Source of the DNA: Trachelipus rathkii
Lineage: Eukaryota; Arthropoda; Malacostraca; Isopoda; Trachelipodidae
Reading direction: 5' to 3'
Length of the DNA stretch: 10,000 nt
Assembly (NCBI GenBank): GCA_015478945.1
Contig: JABUQX010014738.1
Coordinates: 25,001 to 35,000, forward strand
Shown here: positions 1-8,530 of the stretch, one piece after another
Layout: each line of letters begins with the position of its first letter
How positions within the stretch are numbered: position 1 is the first letter of the stretch
Translations under genes and position numbers: made by a program
The notes under the pieces: model-generated
Databases searched by the model: none
Told to the model about the DNA's origin: nothing
What the model saw: the letters and a program-made list of their open reading frames with translations, nothing else

Positions 1-204
<204 letters not shown>

Positions 205-761
205 GATCGGTGCTACTTCTACATCTTCCCATTTATCCTGAATACTTTTCCTGGGGTGAAACCTATATTGCCTACTTTAAAGATTTATTCTTTTACTTAT
301 TTTGTAGCAGAGACTAGGCCTGCCCTCGGTTGTGGGACGCATCCTATGACTGCCTTCTTTTTATTTTTATGAAGTTTATAGCTCCGTTGACCATTAAATG
401 GATAGGTATCCAATTTTTTCATTTACCTTTGCTTAAAGCTACCTTGTATGTGATCCATTAACATATATTTTCAAGCTGGAATCGTGGTTAAATAAACACG
501 TTTTTAACAAGTCAACTTAGTTTATGACTTGACTTTATAAATAGAGCTATCTAATATCTATTGAACAATCAACCAAATATCTTCATCATCATTATCATCT
601 TCTAAATACGGATATGATCTCATTGCCCTTGAACGAGGATTCGCTATCAAGTCACTGGATTAAGAAGATATTACTCTAACCATATTGACTACTCAAGATA
701 ATCAAAATAAAATATAATAATAATAATTTAGTCAAAGATTGCATCGTGATTTCAAATGTCA
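205..761. other. non-coding spacer between (TAA)n and the foldback element
   Basis: No reading frame of note occurs on either strand. The stretch is AT-rich with some moderate-complexity sequence at 205-345, which could be a retroelement 3' fragment but carries no motif I recognise. It contains a perfect 7-bp inverted repeat (CAAGTCA at 508-514, TGACTTG at 525-531), a CAT/CATTATCAT-like run near 583-600, and a second tiny TAA run at about 715-727. I see no gene in it. Confidence 0.7.
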
Positions 762-763
762 TA

Positions 764-815
764 AGGATAGGGTCCAATGTTGAGCTCGGGCTGAGGCCCA
801 TTTTTAATCCCCCTA
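764..815 (+). repeat. left terminal inverted repeat of copy 1
   Basis: This terminal segment pairs with 1661-1713. Shared blocks in order are AGG, GGTCCAAT, TTG.GCT and GCCCATTTT. The outermost bases AGG directly follow a TA at 762-763. The same terminal sequence recurs at the left end of copy 2 (AGGGGAGGGTCCAATTTTTG from 2052), which fixes the element boundary independently. Confidence 0.8.
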
Positions 816-1660
816 AAATGAACACAAAATTCGGAATTTTCAGCCGATTTTGACCCTTTCAACACCAAACTATAGCTTTTTTTGCCCTCTAAAACGTTGT
901 TTTCATGTGTTTTTCTGTGACTGTAGTCATTCTTTCAGAATTTTCAATTTTTCAAAACCCATGTTTTTGACATTTGTCATATCAACTCTCAGAATTTTTT
1001 TCGAAATGACTTCAAACTTGAAATATTCATACATAGGTCCATTGCCTACAATACTGTAGAGGTACTTTTTCGATTTTTTGAGTTTTGTGCTAAGCGTTGT
1101 CCAATTTCCAAACCCATTTTTTTTTTAGATTTTGATATGAAAAATTGCGATATTTTTTTTTTCTACTCATCCAATCATCATCAAATTTTCAGGGCTTTTA
1201 TAATCAGGCAAGATGCATCTTTTTTACCTAGATAATTTTTTTTTGTATACCGAGAATTTTTTTTTTATAAGTTTTCAAAAAATATTTTTTTGCAAAATTT
1301 GTTCCAAGAACAATTCCAAACTTAATGCATATAAAAAAAATTATCTAAGTAAAAATGTGCATCTCGCCCGACTACATATGGCCTAAAAATTTCATCCACT
1401 TCGCCAGAACAGGAAAAAATTATCGCAATTTTTCATTTCAAAATAAAAAAGTGGGGTTTGGAAGTGGCAAACTCAAAAAAATCAGTATCTGGTGCCTAAT
1501 GAACTATCTATTCTTATTTCAGGTTTAAGGCATATTCCCAGTATTTGAGTTGTTGGTAAATGGCTTATGGTTCTGAAAAAATTGAAAATTCTGGTGCAAG
1601 AAGAAAAACTGCAGCTAAGTGTTTTATAGGGTCAAAGTCGAACTCCTTCGCTAATCCCTT

Positions 1661-1713
1661 TTATGGGAGCTGAAAATGGGGCTCGGCTTTAGCCCAATAT
1701 TGGACCTAGCCCT
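1661..1713 (-). repeat. right terminal inverted repeat of copy 1
   Basis: This is the reverse-complement partner of 764-815, including ATTGGACC and AAAATGGGGC on the plus strand. It ends in CCT directly before a TA at 1714-1715. Divergence from the left terminus is moderate, perhaps a quarter of positions by eye, which suggests an old insertion or tolerance of arm divergence. Confidence 0.78.
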
Positions 1714-1715
1714 TA

Positions 1716-2049
1716 TTAATGAAAACGCACATTTTAAAGTAAATTAATATATTAAAATATTTCCTATATGTTACAACTACCATTCTTTAAACACCATCAA
1801 TTGCTTCATTCCTACCATGTCCACAAAGTAGTTTTATGAACAGTCTCTTCTATAGTTGTTTTATTAACTTTTTTGGCATTTTTCAAATTAAAATCACAGT
1901 TCATTAAGCAGTTTCAATTCTCTTAGTTACAGGAAATTTCAAAGAGACTTTCGTTCATTATGAGATTCCCATTGCCTCAGACAAGTCACTATCTCAACTA
2001 AAAGCTCTGGCAGAGCTGTTAATATTAGTTTTCTCTTTTTTATTCACTT
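1716..2049. other. spacer between the two foldback elements
   Basis: This is 334 bp of AT-rich, non-coding sequence. The only structure I see is a near-perfect palindrome, AGCTCTG at 2003-2009 and CAGAGCT at 2011-2017, separated by one base. It carries no element termini, so the two foldback copies look like separate insertions and not halves of one unit. Confidence 0.6.
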
Positions 2050-2051
2050 TA

Positions 2052-3142
2052 AGGGGAGGGTCCAATTTTTGCTGCGGGCTGAGCCCAATTTTCACCCCCC
2101 ATAAAAATGGACATAATATTCTAAACTTTCAGCCGATTTTGACTATGTAAACACCAAACTGTAGCGTTTACCTCTAAAACGTAGTATTTCAGTGTTTTTC
2201 TGTGTCTGTAGTCATTGTTTTGGTATTTTCAATTTTTGAAAATCTAGGTTTTTGACATTTGTCGAAACTTTATTCGAAATGACTTCAAACTTGAAAAATA
2301 CAAAGATTAAACTATTATCTAAAAATGTAGCAGGGGAATTTTGATATTTGACCCCATATCGAAACATTGGTCGATTTTCAATATTTCCTGAATAAATTGT
2401 TTTGAATTGAAAAATTGAAATATTTTTCTGCAGCTCCGGCTCAAATTTTCCAGAAACATTTGTAGTCGGGGGAGATGCACATTTCTTACTTAGATAATTT
2501 CTTTGTATATGCAGTAGTTTGGGATTTTTTCTTGGAACAAATTAAAAAAAAAAATATTTTGGAAAATTTTTCAAAATGTTTTCTTTTGAGTATACAAAAA
2601 ATTATCTAAGTAAAAAATATATTTGGACTGATAAAAGCAATTTGATGTTGATCGGAAAAGTAGAAAAAATTTAAATCAATATTTCACATTTTTCAAAAAT
2701 TTAATCGCTCGAGAAAAAGTGAAATATTGATATATAATTTTTTTATCTACCTAGCTCCGATCAACATCAAATTTTCGAGAACTAATATAATTGAGGCAGA
2801 CCATCTTTTACATGGTCTTTTGCATACTCAGAGAATTTATAAAAAATTTCAAAAATTTTTTGAAAATTTGTTCAAGAAAATCAAACTGCACTGCATACTG
2901 AAGTGACTAGGATGTGCATCTCACTTGATTACAAATGTCCTGAAAATTTCATGTGCCGAATCGGACAAACAGAAAAATATTTAATTTTCAATTTCAAATT
3001 AAAATAGTAGGTTGAAAAGCCTCTCTGCTCAGATACTAGGATCATCAAACATTGCTATTTAGATAATAGTCCAATCTTTATTTTTCAGAGTTATTTCGAG
3101 AAAAAATAGTTTAGGAGGGTAAATGTCAAAAACCTAGGGTAA
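2052..3142. mobile_element. foldback DNA element, copy 2, core duplicated and right end missing
   Basis: The left end follows a TA (2050-2051) and matches copy 1 closely: AGGGGAGGGTCCAA, then GCCCAATTTTCA, then the shared 17-mer TTTCAGCCGATTTTGAC, then ACACCAAACT and TTTTTGACATTTGTC. The right arm is recognisable by reverse complement: AAATGTCAAAAACCTAGG at 3121-3138 pairs with CTAGGTTTTTGACATTT near 2244, and TATTTAGATAATAGTCCAAT near 3056 pairs with ATTAAACTATTATCTAAA near 2306. The outer 190 bp or so of the right arm, including its terminus, is absent after about 3142. Between the arms lie four alternating modules instead of the two in copy 1. No coding capacity is present. Confidence 0.8.
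2404..3005. repeat. four alternating inverted modules inside copy 2
   Basis: Approximate modules are A1 2404-2545 (plus), A1' 2575-2700 (minus), A2 2700-2865 (plus) and A2' 2870-3005 (minus). Direct evidence includes the perfect 15-bp inverted pair TTACTTAGATAATTT (2486-2500) and its complement (2599-2613), and the perfect 18-bp pair at 2639-2656 and 2756-2773 (TCCGATCAACATCAAATT). There is also a perfect 12-bp pair TCAATATTTCAC (2676-2687) and GTGAAATATTGA (2719-2730). GATGTGCATCTC near 2910 matches the GAGATGCACAT near 2472 in inverted sense. The arrangement gives three consecutive potential hairpins, as if a palindromic core had been tandemly copied. Confidence 0.75.
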
Positions 3143-3159
3143 AAATTAATCTATATTGA

Positions 3160-3400
3160 ACACAAGCACCGAGGTGCAAATAAAGGGGGTGTAAAATCCA
3201 TGAAGGCTTACGGCGTGAAGCAAAAATAGGCGCCACCCCTTAACTTCAAAGGTAATATTCATGAGGCTTTGCAAGTTCATAAACGCATTTAAGTCAGGGT
3301 TTGAATCTCGCTGATTTATCATCTGAATTACGATGACAACAAAAGGAACAATATATTTTATATTTTCACTGAACACGGTTTCACGATAGGTTCAAAACTT
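3160..3400 (+). mobile_element. possible tRNA-derived SINE relic
   Basis: GGGTTTGAATCTC at 3297-3309 resembles the RNA polymerase III internal B box (consensus GWTCRANNC) with one mismatch. TAACTTCAAAGG at 3241-3252 is a poor A-box candidate 46 bp upstream, a normal spacing. The antisense reading of the B box yields an RDSNPDL peptide, a known hallmark of tRNA-like repeat sequence mistaken for protein. A short hairpin (GCACC/GGTGC, 3166-3177) and a GGGGTG/CACCCC pair (3186-3191, 3234-3239) lie just upstream. No cloverleaf can be folded convincingly, and no tail or target duplication is visible. This is a weak call. Confidence 0.25.
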
Positions 3401-4690
3401 ATTTACCAACTCGTATATACATTAGCATATTGTTTATGACATTATGTCACTAATTTTCCCTCATGTTCTTTGAAATATAGCAGGCATTGTATCATTATGA
3501 CGCATTTAGTACTACTTGACGATCAAAAAATAAGATGAATTTGATGTCAATAGCTCCTTATACTCTAATATTTCCGGTTTATTTAAATTGTATGATTTGA
3601 TTTTTTCTTTAATTAAGTAGATTTTTTAATTTTTTAAATTTTTAATTTATATTTACAATATTTCTTCATTTTTCATGTGTTTTATATTCCTATACTTTTT
3701 AATTTATTTCCATTCAATTTTGAAAGAGATTTTACTAAAAATCGTTAAAAATTTTATTTAGTTTTCAAAATAAATATTACTCTATTTATTGTTGAAAAAA
3801 TTTATAAGATTTACTTACCAAAAATAAATTTAAATCACAGTTTTTCTCTCTATTTAATTGAAACATTATTTTTGAAACTTCTTACAATTTATTTGAATAA
3901 ATTTATTTAAATAAATATATTTAATTAAATAAATTTCGAGATTATTCACATATTAGCTACTTTCAGTTACTTTTCAACAATATTTTAGCTATTTTCAATC
4001 AATTTAGTAATTTTCTGGACATTTGGAATAGTCTAACAGCTGGCCAGCTATTTTCCACTACTTTCTAGTGACATATATATTTTATTTCTTCTTATGAATA
4101 TTTCCAACTCTCTATATATTTATAACTGTTTTTACATACTCTCTAGTGATTTTCAATCATTTTAGTCTTTTTTCTTGATATTTAGGGTATTCCCCTTCTA
4201 TTTTTCAACTATTTTCACCTTACCTGCAAAATATTTTTAGATATTTTAATCCTTTTTTTCTTTTTTGTCATGAACTTATTTATCGTTTTCAGATAACAAT
4301 ATCAAACTCCGCAGTAGTGAAACATGGTTTTGATGCTATTATTTTGTCTAAGGTTCTTTCACACACGGTGTTTCTTCTTTTTCATCTTTTCTTTCACTTT
4401 CTAGTACAAAAAGTATAAGGACATTGTTCGCTAACTAATTGTTTCTTTGTATGATATAATCATTTTTAACTACTATCAATTCATCTTTCGCACATTTTTT
4501 CTAATTTTTCTTTATTTATAATTATTTGTTACATAAACTCTGATGGTTTTTCAATATCAATTTTATTCTGATTTCTGATGTTCTTTTCTTTTCTTTTTTT
4601 AAATGTATTTTTCGCACGAACCAAGAAGGTTTTAAACGAATTGCTTTATTGAATTTAAAAGGCTGATAAATGATTAATATTTTACCCGCT
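3400..4690. other. AT-rich intergenic DNA
   Basis: There is no credible coding frame on either strand. Much of 3600-3940 is poly-T/poly-A-rich with AAATTTATTTAAATAAAT-type palindromes. Between about 3950 and 4220 a loose motif resembling TAGCTATTTTCAATCA recurs irregularly (near 3953, 3985, 4048, 4146, 4204), giving a quasi-repetitive texture without a fixed period. A perfect 12-bp palindrome, AGCTGGCCAGCT, sits at 4038-4049. Pyrimidine runs (TTCTTTTCTTTTC) occur near 4579-4598. Confidence 0.65.
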
Positions 4691-4692
4691 AT

Positions 4693-4914
4693 TTGAGTGT
4701 GTTTCCTATAGAAGAGCTCCCCGTCCACGGAGAAGTGCGTTCCAAGCGAGAAGCTATAGTAAGGCACACTTTATTAACTTCCGCTCAATTGCCGTGGCTC
4801 ACTCGGAGTAGTCATATAGGAGATAATATAAACGACCTTAGTTGTGAGCGTGCGTTTACTTCCAGAGTATATGAAGAACTCATCCAGATTGTGGTTCCTT
4901 TCTTAACACGGTGA
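4693..4914 (+). other. unassigned higher-GC island with a short open frame
   Basis: This stretch stands out from its AT-rich surroundings by balanced base composition. An uninterrupted plus frame (beginning at a TTG, so with no real start) gives about 73 residues with a varied composition, ending at TGA after VVPFLTR. I recognise no domain. The antisense strand is also open over part of the interval (4522-4767), so coding strand cannot be judged. It could be a decayed exon, a fragment of an unrecognised transposable element, or chance. The higher-GC sequence continues to about 4960. Confidence 0.2.
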
Positions 4915-4919
4915 CAAAT

Positions 4920-5730
4920 TGTCGTGTTGCTCGGACAACCGTAAGGAAGTCGTGCACTGAAGCATATTTTAAGATCTTTAGGCTAAATATGAGGGCTTCA
5001 TTATATAACTATATATATATTATAGTTATTTAGTAGTTGAATTAGCGTAAACCTTATATAATCTAGGCCCATGCTGGAGGCTGGGTAATTATTTAAGTAC
5101 TAACGTAAGAATATAACGTCTAAGTTTTGTCAGTCACGTAGCTGCATATTAGCATATAATAGCTATATAATCTATAATATAAATATACTATAACTATAAC
5201 ATTTGAAATATTAATAGATTTACATAACAATTATTTAAATTATATTTATATATTATATTATATTATTTTATTATTAAATTAAATTATTATAACATATCGA
5301 TAAGATAAGTGTTTTTTATATACGCAGTGAACGTTTGTAAAGCGGCACTTTACCCCACTGTGATCTTATATATATTACTATTAATATATAATATTATTCA
5401 TACGTATATTATACTACTTATCCATTATCAAGCGCTATATATTCTACTTTCATGCGTATTCAATCTATACTTATATTATATTATGACTGTTAGCCTTTAC
5501 TAATATATCCTTCTCATATACTTACTATCGATATTTACTACTCAGATAAATTATATTATATAGTTTCGTTATCTAGTCTAGTTCTTCATAGTTTATAATA
5601 CTACTTTTCTATGAAGTATAAAGCTGGATCAGTAAATTTTTTTAAACTTGCTATTGTCATTATTTATATTCATTATAATATATCACTATATACTATTTTG
5701 GTTTACTAGCTTCACCTTATTATATTTATT
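4920..5730. other. very AT-rich intergenic DNA with small palindromes
   Basis: I see no gene here. There is a perfect 9-bp inverted repeat, ATAACTATA (5005-5013) and TATAGTTAT (5021-5029), and a hairpin GTAAAG-CGGCA-CTTTAC at about 5336-5352 nested inside CAGTG/CACTG. A perfect 8-bp inverted repeat, CTTCATAG (5584-5591) and CTATGAAG (5609-5616), also occurs. The short methionine-initiated frame at 5309-5503 is low-complexity I/L/Y sequence produced by AT richness and is not called. Confidence 0.6.
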
Positions 5731-5836
5731 AATTTAATATATATATATTATATAATATTTATTTATATCTTATATATAATATATATATTATATATAATAT
5801 ATATTCACTTATATCATATATATATAGTAATATATA
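5731..5836. repeat. degenerate (TA)n tract
   Basis: The sequence is mostly TA dinucleotides with phase slips (TATTATATAATATT, ATATCTTATATA). It is followed by a 13-bp direct repeat ATATAGCTTAAGA at 5832-5844 and 5852-5864, exactly 20 bp apart, which may be a remnant tandem unit. Confidence 0.8.
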
Positions 5837-5879
5837 GCTTAAGATGATTAAATATAGCTTAAGAAGGTAGTAACATATT

Positions 5880-6460
5880 TTACAGAAGTGGAAGCCATCT
5901 TATCAACAACACTTTTTCCCCCACCGACTGGGGTAGACGGTGCGTTGATCCTCATCGGACAAGAAATCTACGCTAAGAGGAACTGCATCGCGCAAGAAAG
6001 TAGTAGAGAATAGACACAACGAAAAGAAAAGCCGAGCCTTACCTTCTTTTCGATATGATGGATAGAGGTATAGGTCTTGCAATTTTGGGATATATATATT
6101 TATGTATGTGGTGTTAGTTTCATGTAAACCGATGCTGTAAATTCAAGTCGTGGATGTATTATAGATGTGGGGTTCGTCCCGAGTTCGAGACATTTTGTTG
6201 AAAGTTTTGCGCTTATCTGCCTTTTTGGGTTGTACTCTGTGTTGAGAGAGCAATGATTTTTCGGCTCTAATATTAGTGTTAGGTTTCGTAGCGTTTTTTT
6301 TATGAATTACGTAATCTCTGTCGCAGACGAGATCACGTTTCAAGTGGACGTAGAGCGATATTTACTATCCTCTCTGAGGATACATATCAGACATTACACT
6401 ATTATTTATTTTTTTATTATATTACATTTTCGACATTTAATGTGTTTCCGAAGTGAAACT
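5880..6460. other. unassigned moderate-GC island with hairpins
   Basis: This is non-AT-rich sequence with no recognised product. CCCCA (5919-5923) pairs with TGGGG (5929-5933) over a 5-base loop, while CACCG (5922-5926) can alternatively pair with CGGTG (5938-5942). A perfect 7-bp hairpin, TATCCTC-TCT-GAGGATA, lies at 6366-6382. GAGTTCGAGAC at 6181-6191 fits the polymerase III B-box consensus, but I find no matching A box. The minus frame at 6143-6343 (66 residues, rich in K/R/T/N) resembles no family I know. A degraded transposable element is the most economical guess. Confidence 0.35.
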
Positions 6461-6800
6461 ACTTCATGATGTATGTTTTTTTAAGTCCCTGTTCTGCGTC
6501 CTCCTTCTGCTACGTCTTTTCGCACCCGCACTTTGCACACTTTGTCCTAGCACCTGCATCTTGCACGTCTTCGGGCATTTCTATACTATTATTTACCGTT
6601 CTCTATCCTTCTGAGTTTTTTTTTTTTTTGCTTTTACTTTCTTCTTTTTTTCTGTCATTCTCTTTCTTTCTTCGCCTCCTTCTACCTCTCTTATGATTAG
6701 TGAGCACACTAGTGCTCTACAGTCAGTAAAATCGTACCTGCTTCTCGCATGCTTCAACCTTGCTTGGCATTGCCGCTTGCGCTACGGACCCTTCCAACTA
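6461..6800. other. pyrimidine-rich stretch and hairpin downstream of the first retroelement copy
   Basis: The plus strand is strongly C/T-biased, including T runs near 6617-6630 and TTCTTT repeats to about 6680. GAGCAC (6702-6707) and GTGCTC (6712-6717) form a perfect hairpin with a 4-base loop. If the minus-strand retroelement copy at 6800-7990 extended further, this would be its 3' untranslated region, but no sequence shared with the 3' flank of the second copy is evident. The short plus frame 6466-6696 is low complexity and is not called. Confidence 0.4.
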
Positions 6801-7990
6801 CTGGCTTAAAAATTACTTTCGTTCCGTATTTTGGGTTCATCTATTTGGGCCAGCATTTGGACACCAACCATTATCCAACGCAACAAAACTCCGCCATTTA
6901 ATGCTATCATCATAACCCTTTTTTCTTCTCGTCCTCTCGCTCTAACTCTTCTATCATTTTTCCTCTCTCCAGGCCACTCTTCTCCTTTTTACTTTGACCT
7001 TTCTCTCTACATTTTCTTCTTTTTCTTCGGTCTCTCACTGATTCGTGTTGATTCCTCACACCACATTCCTAATATATTCATCCGCTTTAACCATACGACT
7101 ATCCACTCTTTCCTTTCACGTTACAAACTCCATTTCTCTACACTATACTTTCATTTATTTCTCCTCATTACCCTTTCTTACACACTCAACTCCAACTTCT
7201 ACACTCATCTGTTCTTCCTCATTTTTCAATTCTCTTTCACACTTATATACGCCCCTACTAGATTTTGTCCATTTTCTTCTTTGAACAATATTTTTGAACT
7301 TTCTATGTGTATCTCTTAATTCTCTCTTTTATTCTCCAGTATCTCATAGTCCTTACTTCTTACATTCTTTCTTATTCTTAACATCTTCGTGTGTTTTCAT
7401 CCTATACTATCCTCCTTCTATTGTGTAGACCTTTCTAGCGCTACTCATGTATTCCGCTTATAAATCCATCCAACTGATTATATCATTTTGCTTTCCTACA
7501 TTATAACTTATCTATAACTTTTGAGCATTTATTATTATATTTAATTTTTTTATAATTTTCTACTATATACTCATATTACTTCAGATCATCTATCCTGTAT
7601 TCCTTTTTCATCCACATAAATATTCTAAATTTTAAATTTTAAACTCCAGAACATCTGAAGTTCCCTGGCTAATTCACTTCTCCAAAACAGTTGATTTCTC
7701 ACTAATTGAGGTACTGATGCCTCGCACCTCTCAGAGCCACTTCAACCTTACTCTTCTTACTAACGTTCTTTTCAAACTCTCTCCTTTTACACACCTCGAC
7801 CAAATCTATTCTCTACCGATTGTCCATCATCTTAATCTCTCTTCATTCAACCTTCTCACACAAAACTCTAAATTCTATTTTCCGCATTATAATTAGAGTA
7901 GGTAGCACCCTCACTCACTCACTTTATTGTCCAATTTCTACATCTATCTCTAGGTATATTCTTAATCTTCCTGCTCCACGAGTCTATCTC
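6800..7990 (-). pseudogene. decayed non-LTR retrotransposon reverse transcriptase, copy A
   Basis: Two parts are recognisable on the minus strand. At about 7870-7745 the translation includes LCEKVE, a stop, REIKMMDNR, a stop, then RIDLVEVCKRREFEKN and VSKKSKV. This corresponds to the segment after the catalytic YADD box in this RT type, typically (E)EDL..MV..FVEVCKRRGLKVN..KSKVM; the YADD itself is not legible. Near 7640-7610, LEFK and VDEKG in different frames match the EFKYLG..LDE.G block. At about 6905-6835 the C-terminal end is recognisable by nucleotide identity to copy B: ACAAAACTCCGCCATT occurs in both, with GTTCATC and TGGGCCAG at the same spacing order. The 700 bp between is purine-rich on this strand with many stops and no clear match. 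Order and strand fit one decayed copy, but two separate fragments are possible. Confidence 0.5.
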
Positions 7991-8039
7991 GCTATTGCTT
8001 GGTTAAATTTTGTCATAGGGTGGTTTAGATTGATTTGAG

Positions 8040-8300
8040 TTGGTATTCCTTCTGTGGTTATTAAAACATATACTTCCTTGATAAACTATTTCATCTATGT
8101 CATGATACATTGCTCCCAGTATGGGAAATTGCATAAGCTAATTCTCAAGATGAACTCACGAGTTTTTTTCGATATCCAATTTTCTTTCACATCTTTTTCG
8201 GCAAGCCCCAGCACATCCTACTTTATATAATCGGATCGTTATGGCATAGCTTAGAGGATCATATACACTATTCCGTCAGATCGCGAGTTGTTTTGTGAAT
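8040..8300. other. spacer between the two retroelement copies
   Basis: I see no coding frame, repeat or recognisable element terminus on either strand. If copy A extended upstream, the RT palm domain would lie here on the minus strand, but none of its motifs can be read in any frame. Confidence 0.45.
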
Positions 8301-8410
8301 GATTATTATATATATATATTATATATATTATATATAATATATATATATATATATATTATTTATTTATTATATTTATATATATATATATATATATTATATA
8401 TATTAATATT
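8301..8410. repeat. (TA)n microsatellite 3' of retroelement copy B
   Basis: The tract is an imperfect TA array with TTATTTATTTATTATATT interruptions near 8357-8375. It lies about 120 bp beyond the stop codon of the minus-strand RT pseudogene, in the position of an element tail. RTE-type elements often end in simple repeats, so the tract may have grown from such a tail, but this is inference. Confidence 0.9.
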
Positions 8411-8530
8411 GGGTGCTGCTATCATACACCGAATAATACAAGTAGTTTTAAGTAGTAGAACATAAGTCGAAAAGGAAAAAAAAACATACCTCCCTCATAC
8501 CCTTAGTGCGAGATCTTCGAGGCCAAAAGT
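8411..8530 (-). other. putative 3' untranslated region of retroelement copy B
   Basis: This 120-bp segment lies between the terminal stop of the RT pseudogene (TGA at 8533-8531 on the minus strand) and the (TA)n tract. No frame or motif is present. An A9-10 run near 8475-8485 is on the plus strand, so it would be poly-T in the element sense and cannot be its polyadenylate tail. Confidence 0.4.

Larger units (their letters stand above)
764..1713. mobile_element. non-autonomous foldback (MITE-like) DNA element, copy 1, complete
   Basis: The whole 950-bp interval is a long imperfect inverted repeat. The left end begins AGGATAGGGTCCAATGTTGA and the right end, reverse-complemented, begins AGGGCTAGGTCCAATATTGG. 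Matching arm pairs continue inward: TTTTGACCCT near 847 against AGGGTCAAAGT near 1628, AATTTTCAATTTTTC near 941 against GAAAAAATTGAAAATT near 1576, GAAAAATTGCGATA near 1138 against TATCGCAATTTTTC near 1421, and the 15-mer at 1224-1238 against 1338-1352 with one mismatch. The centre lies near 1288. TA dinucleotides flank both ends (762-763 and 1714-1715), as expected for a TA target-site duplication. There is no transposase frame, so mobility would have depended on an enzyme supplied in trans. The superfamily is not determined: TA duplication suggests Tc1/mariner-like, but the termini do not prove it. The arms are unequal, the left being about 100 bp longer. Confidence 0.85.

Noticed and set aside
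850..1059. 69-residue plus frame
   Set aside because: It lies in the left arm of the foldback element, is rich in F/S/L from T runs, and pairs with non-coding right-arm sequence.
2049..2052. TTAA target duplication (piggyBac/Kolobok type) for the foldback family
   Set aside because: TTAA is seen only at the left end of copy 2; copy 1 is flanked by ATAA on the left and TTAT on the right, so only TA is shared.
3146..3376. 76-residue minus frame containing RDSNPDL
   Set aside because: This peptide is the usual antisense reading of a tRNA-like B box, so it signals a repeat and not a protein.
4522..4767. 81-residue minus frame
   Set aside because: Its C-terminal half is K/I-rich AT-driven sequence and it overlaps the opposite open frame; no motif is recognised.
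5309..5503. 64-residue plus frame, apparently membrane-like
   Set aside because: The I/L/Y composition follows from TA/TTA-rich DNA; there is no independent support.
6165..6195. tRNA gene suggested by GAGTTCGAGAC
   Set aside because: No A box at suitable spacing and no acceptor or anticodon stem could be folded around it.
6143..6343. 66-residue minus frame
   Set aside because: It shows no recognisable domain and a length expected by chance; it is mentioned only as part of the unassigned island.
6466..6696. 76-residue plus frame with an F/L/S-rich tail
   Set aside because: It arises from low-complexity pyrimidine-rich DNA.
6831..7319. 162-residue plus frame, the longest in the window, and the 7045-7284 frame within it
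   Set aside because: They are antisense to decayed retroelement sequence; purine-rich coding on the minus strand leaves few stops on the plus strand. Composition is S/F/L/T-rich with no domain.
7820..8038. 72-residue plus frame
   Set aside because: It is antisense to the RT segment encoding LVEVCKRRE and KSKV.
8475..8485. poly-A run as a retroelement tail
   Set aside because: It is on the wrong strand relative to the minus-strand element.
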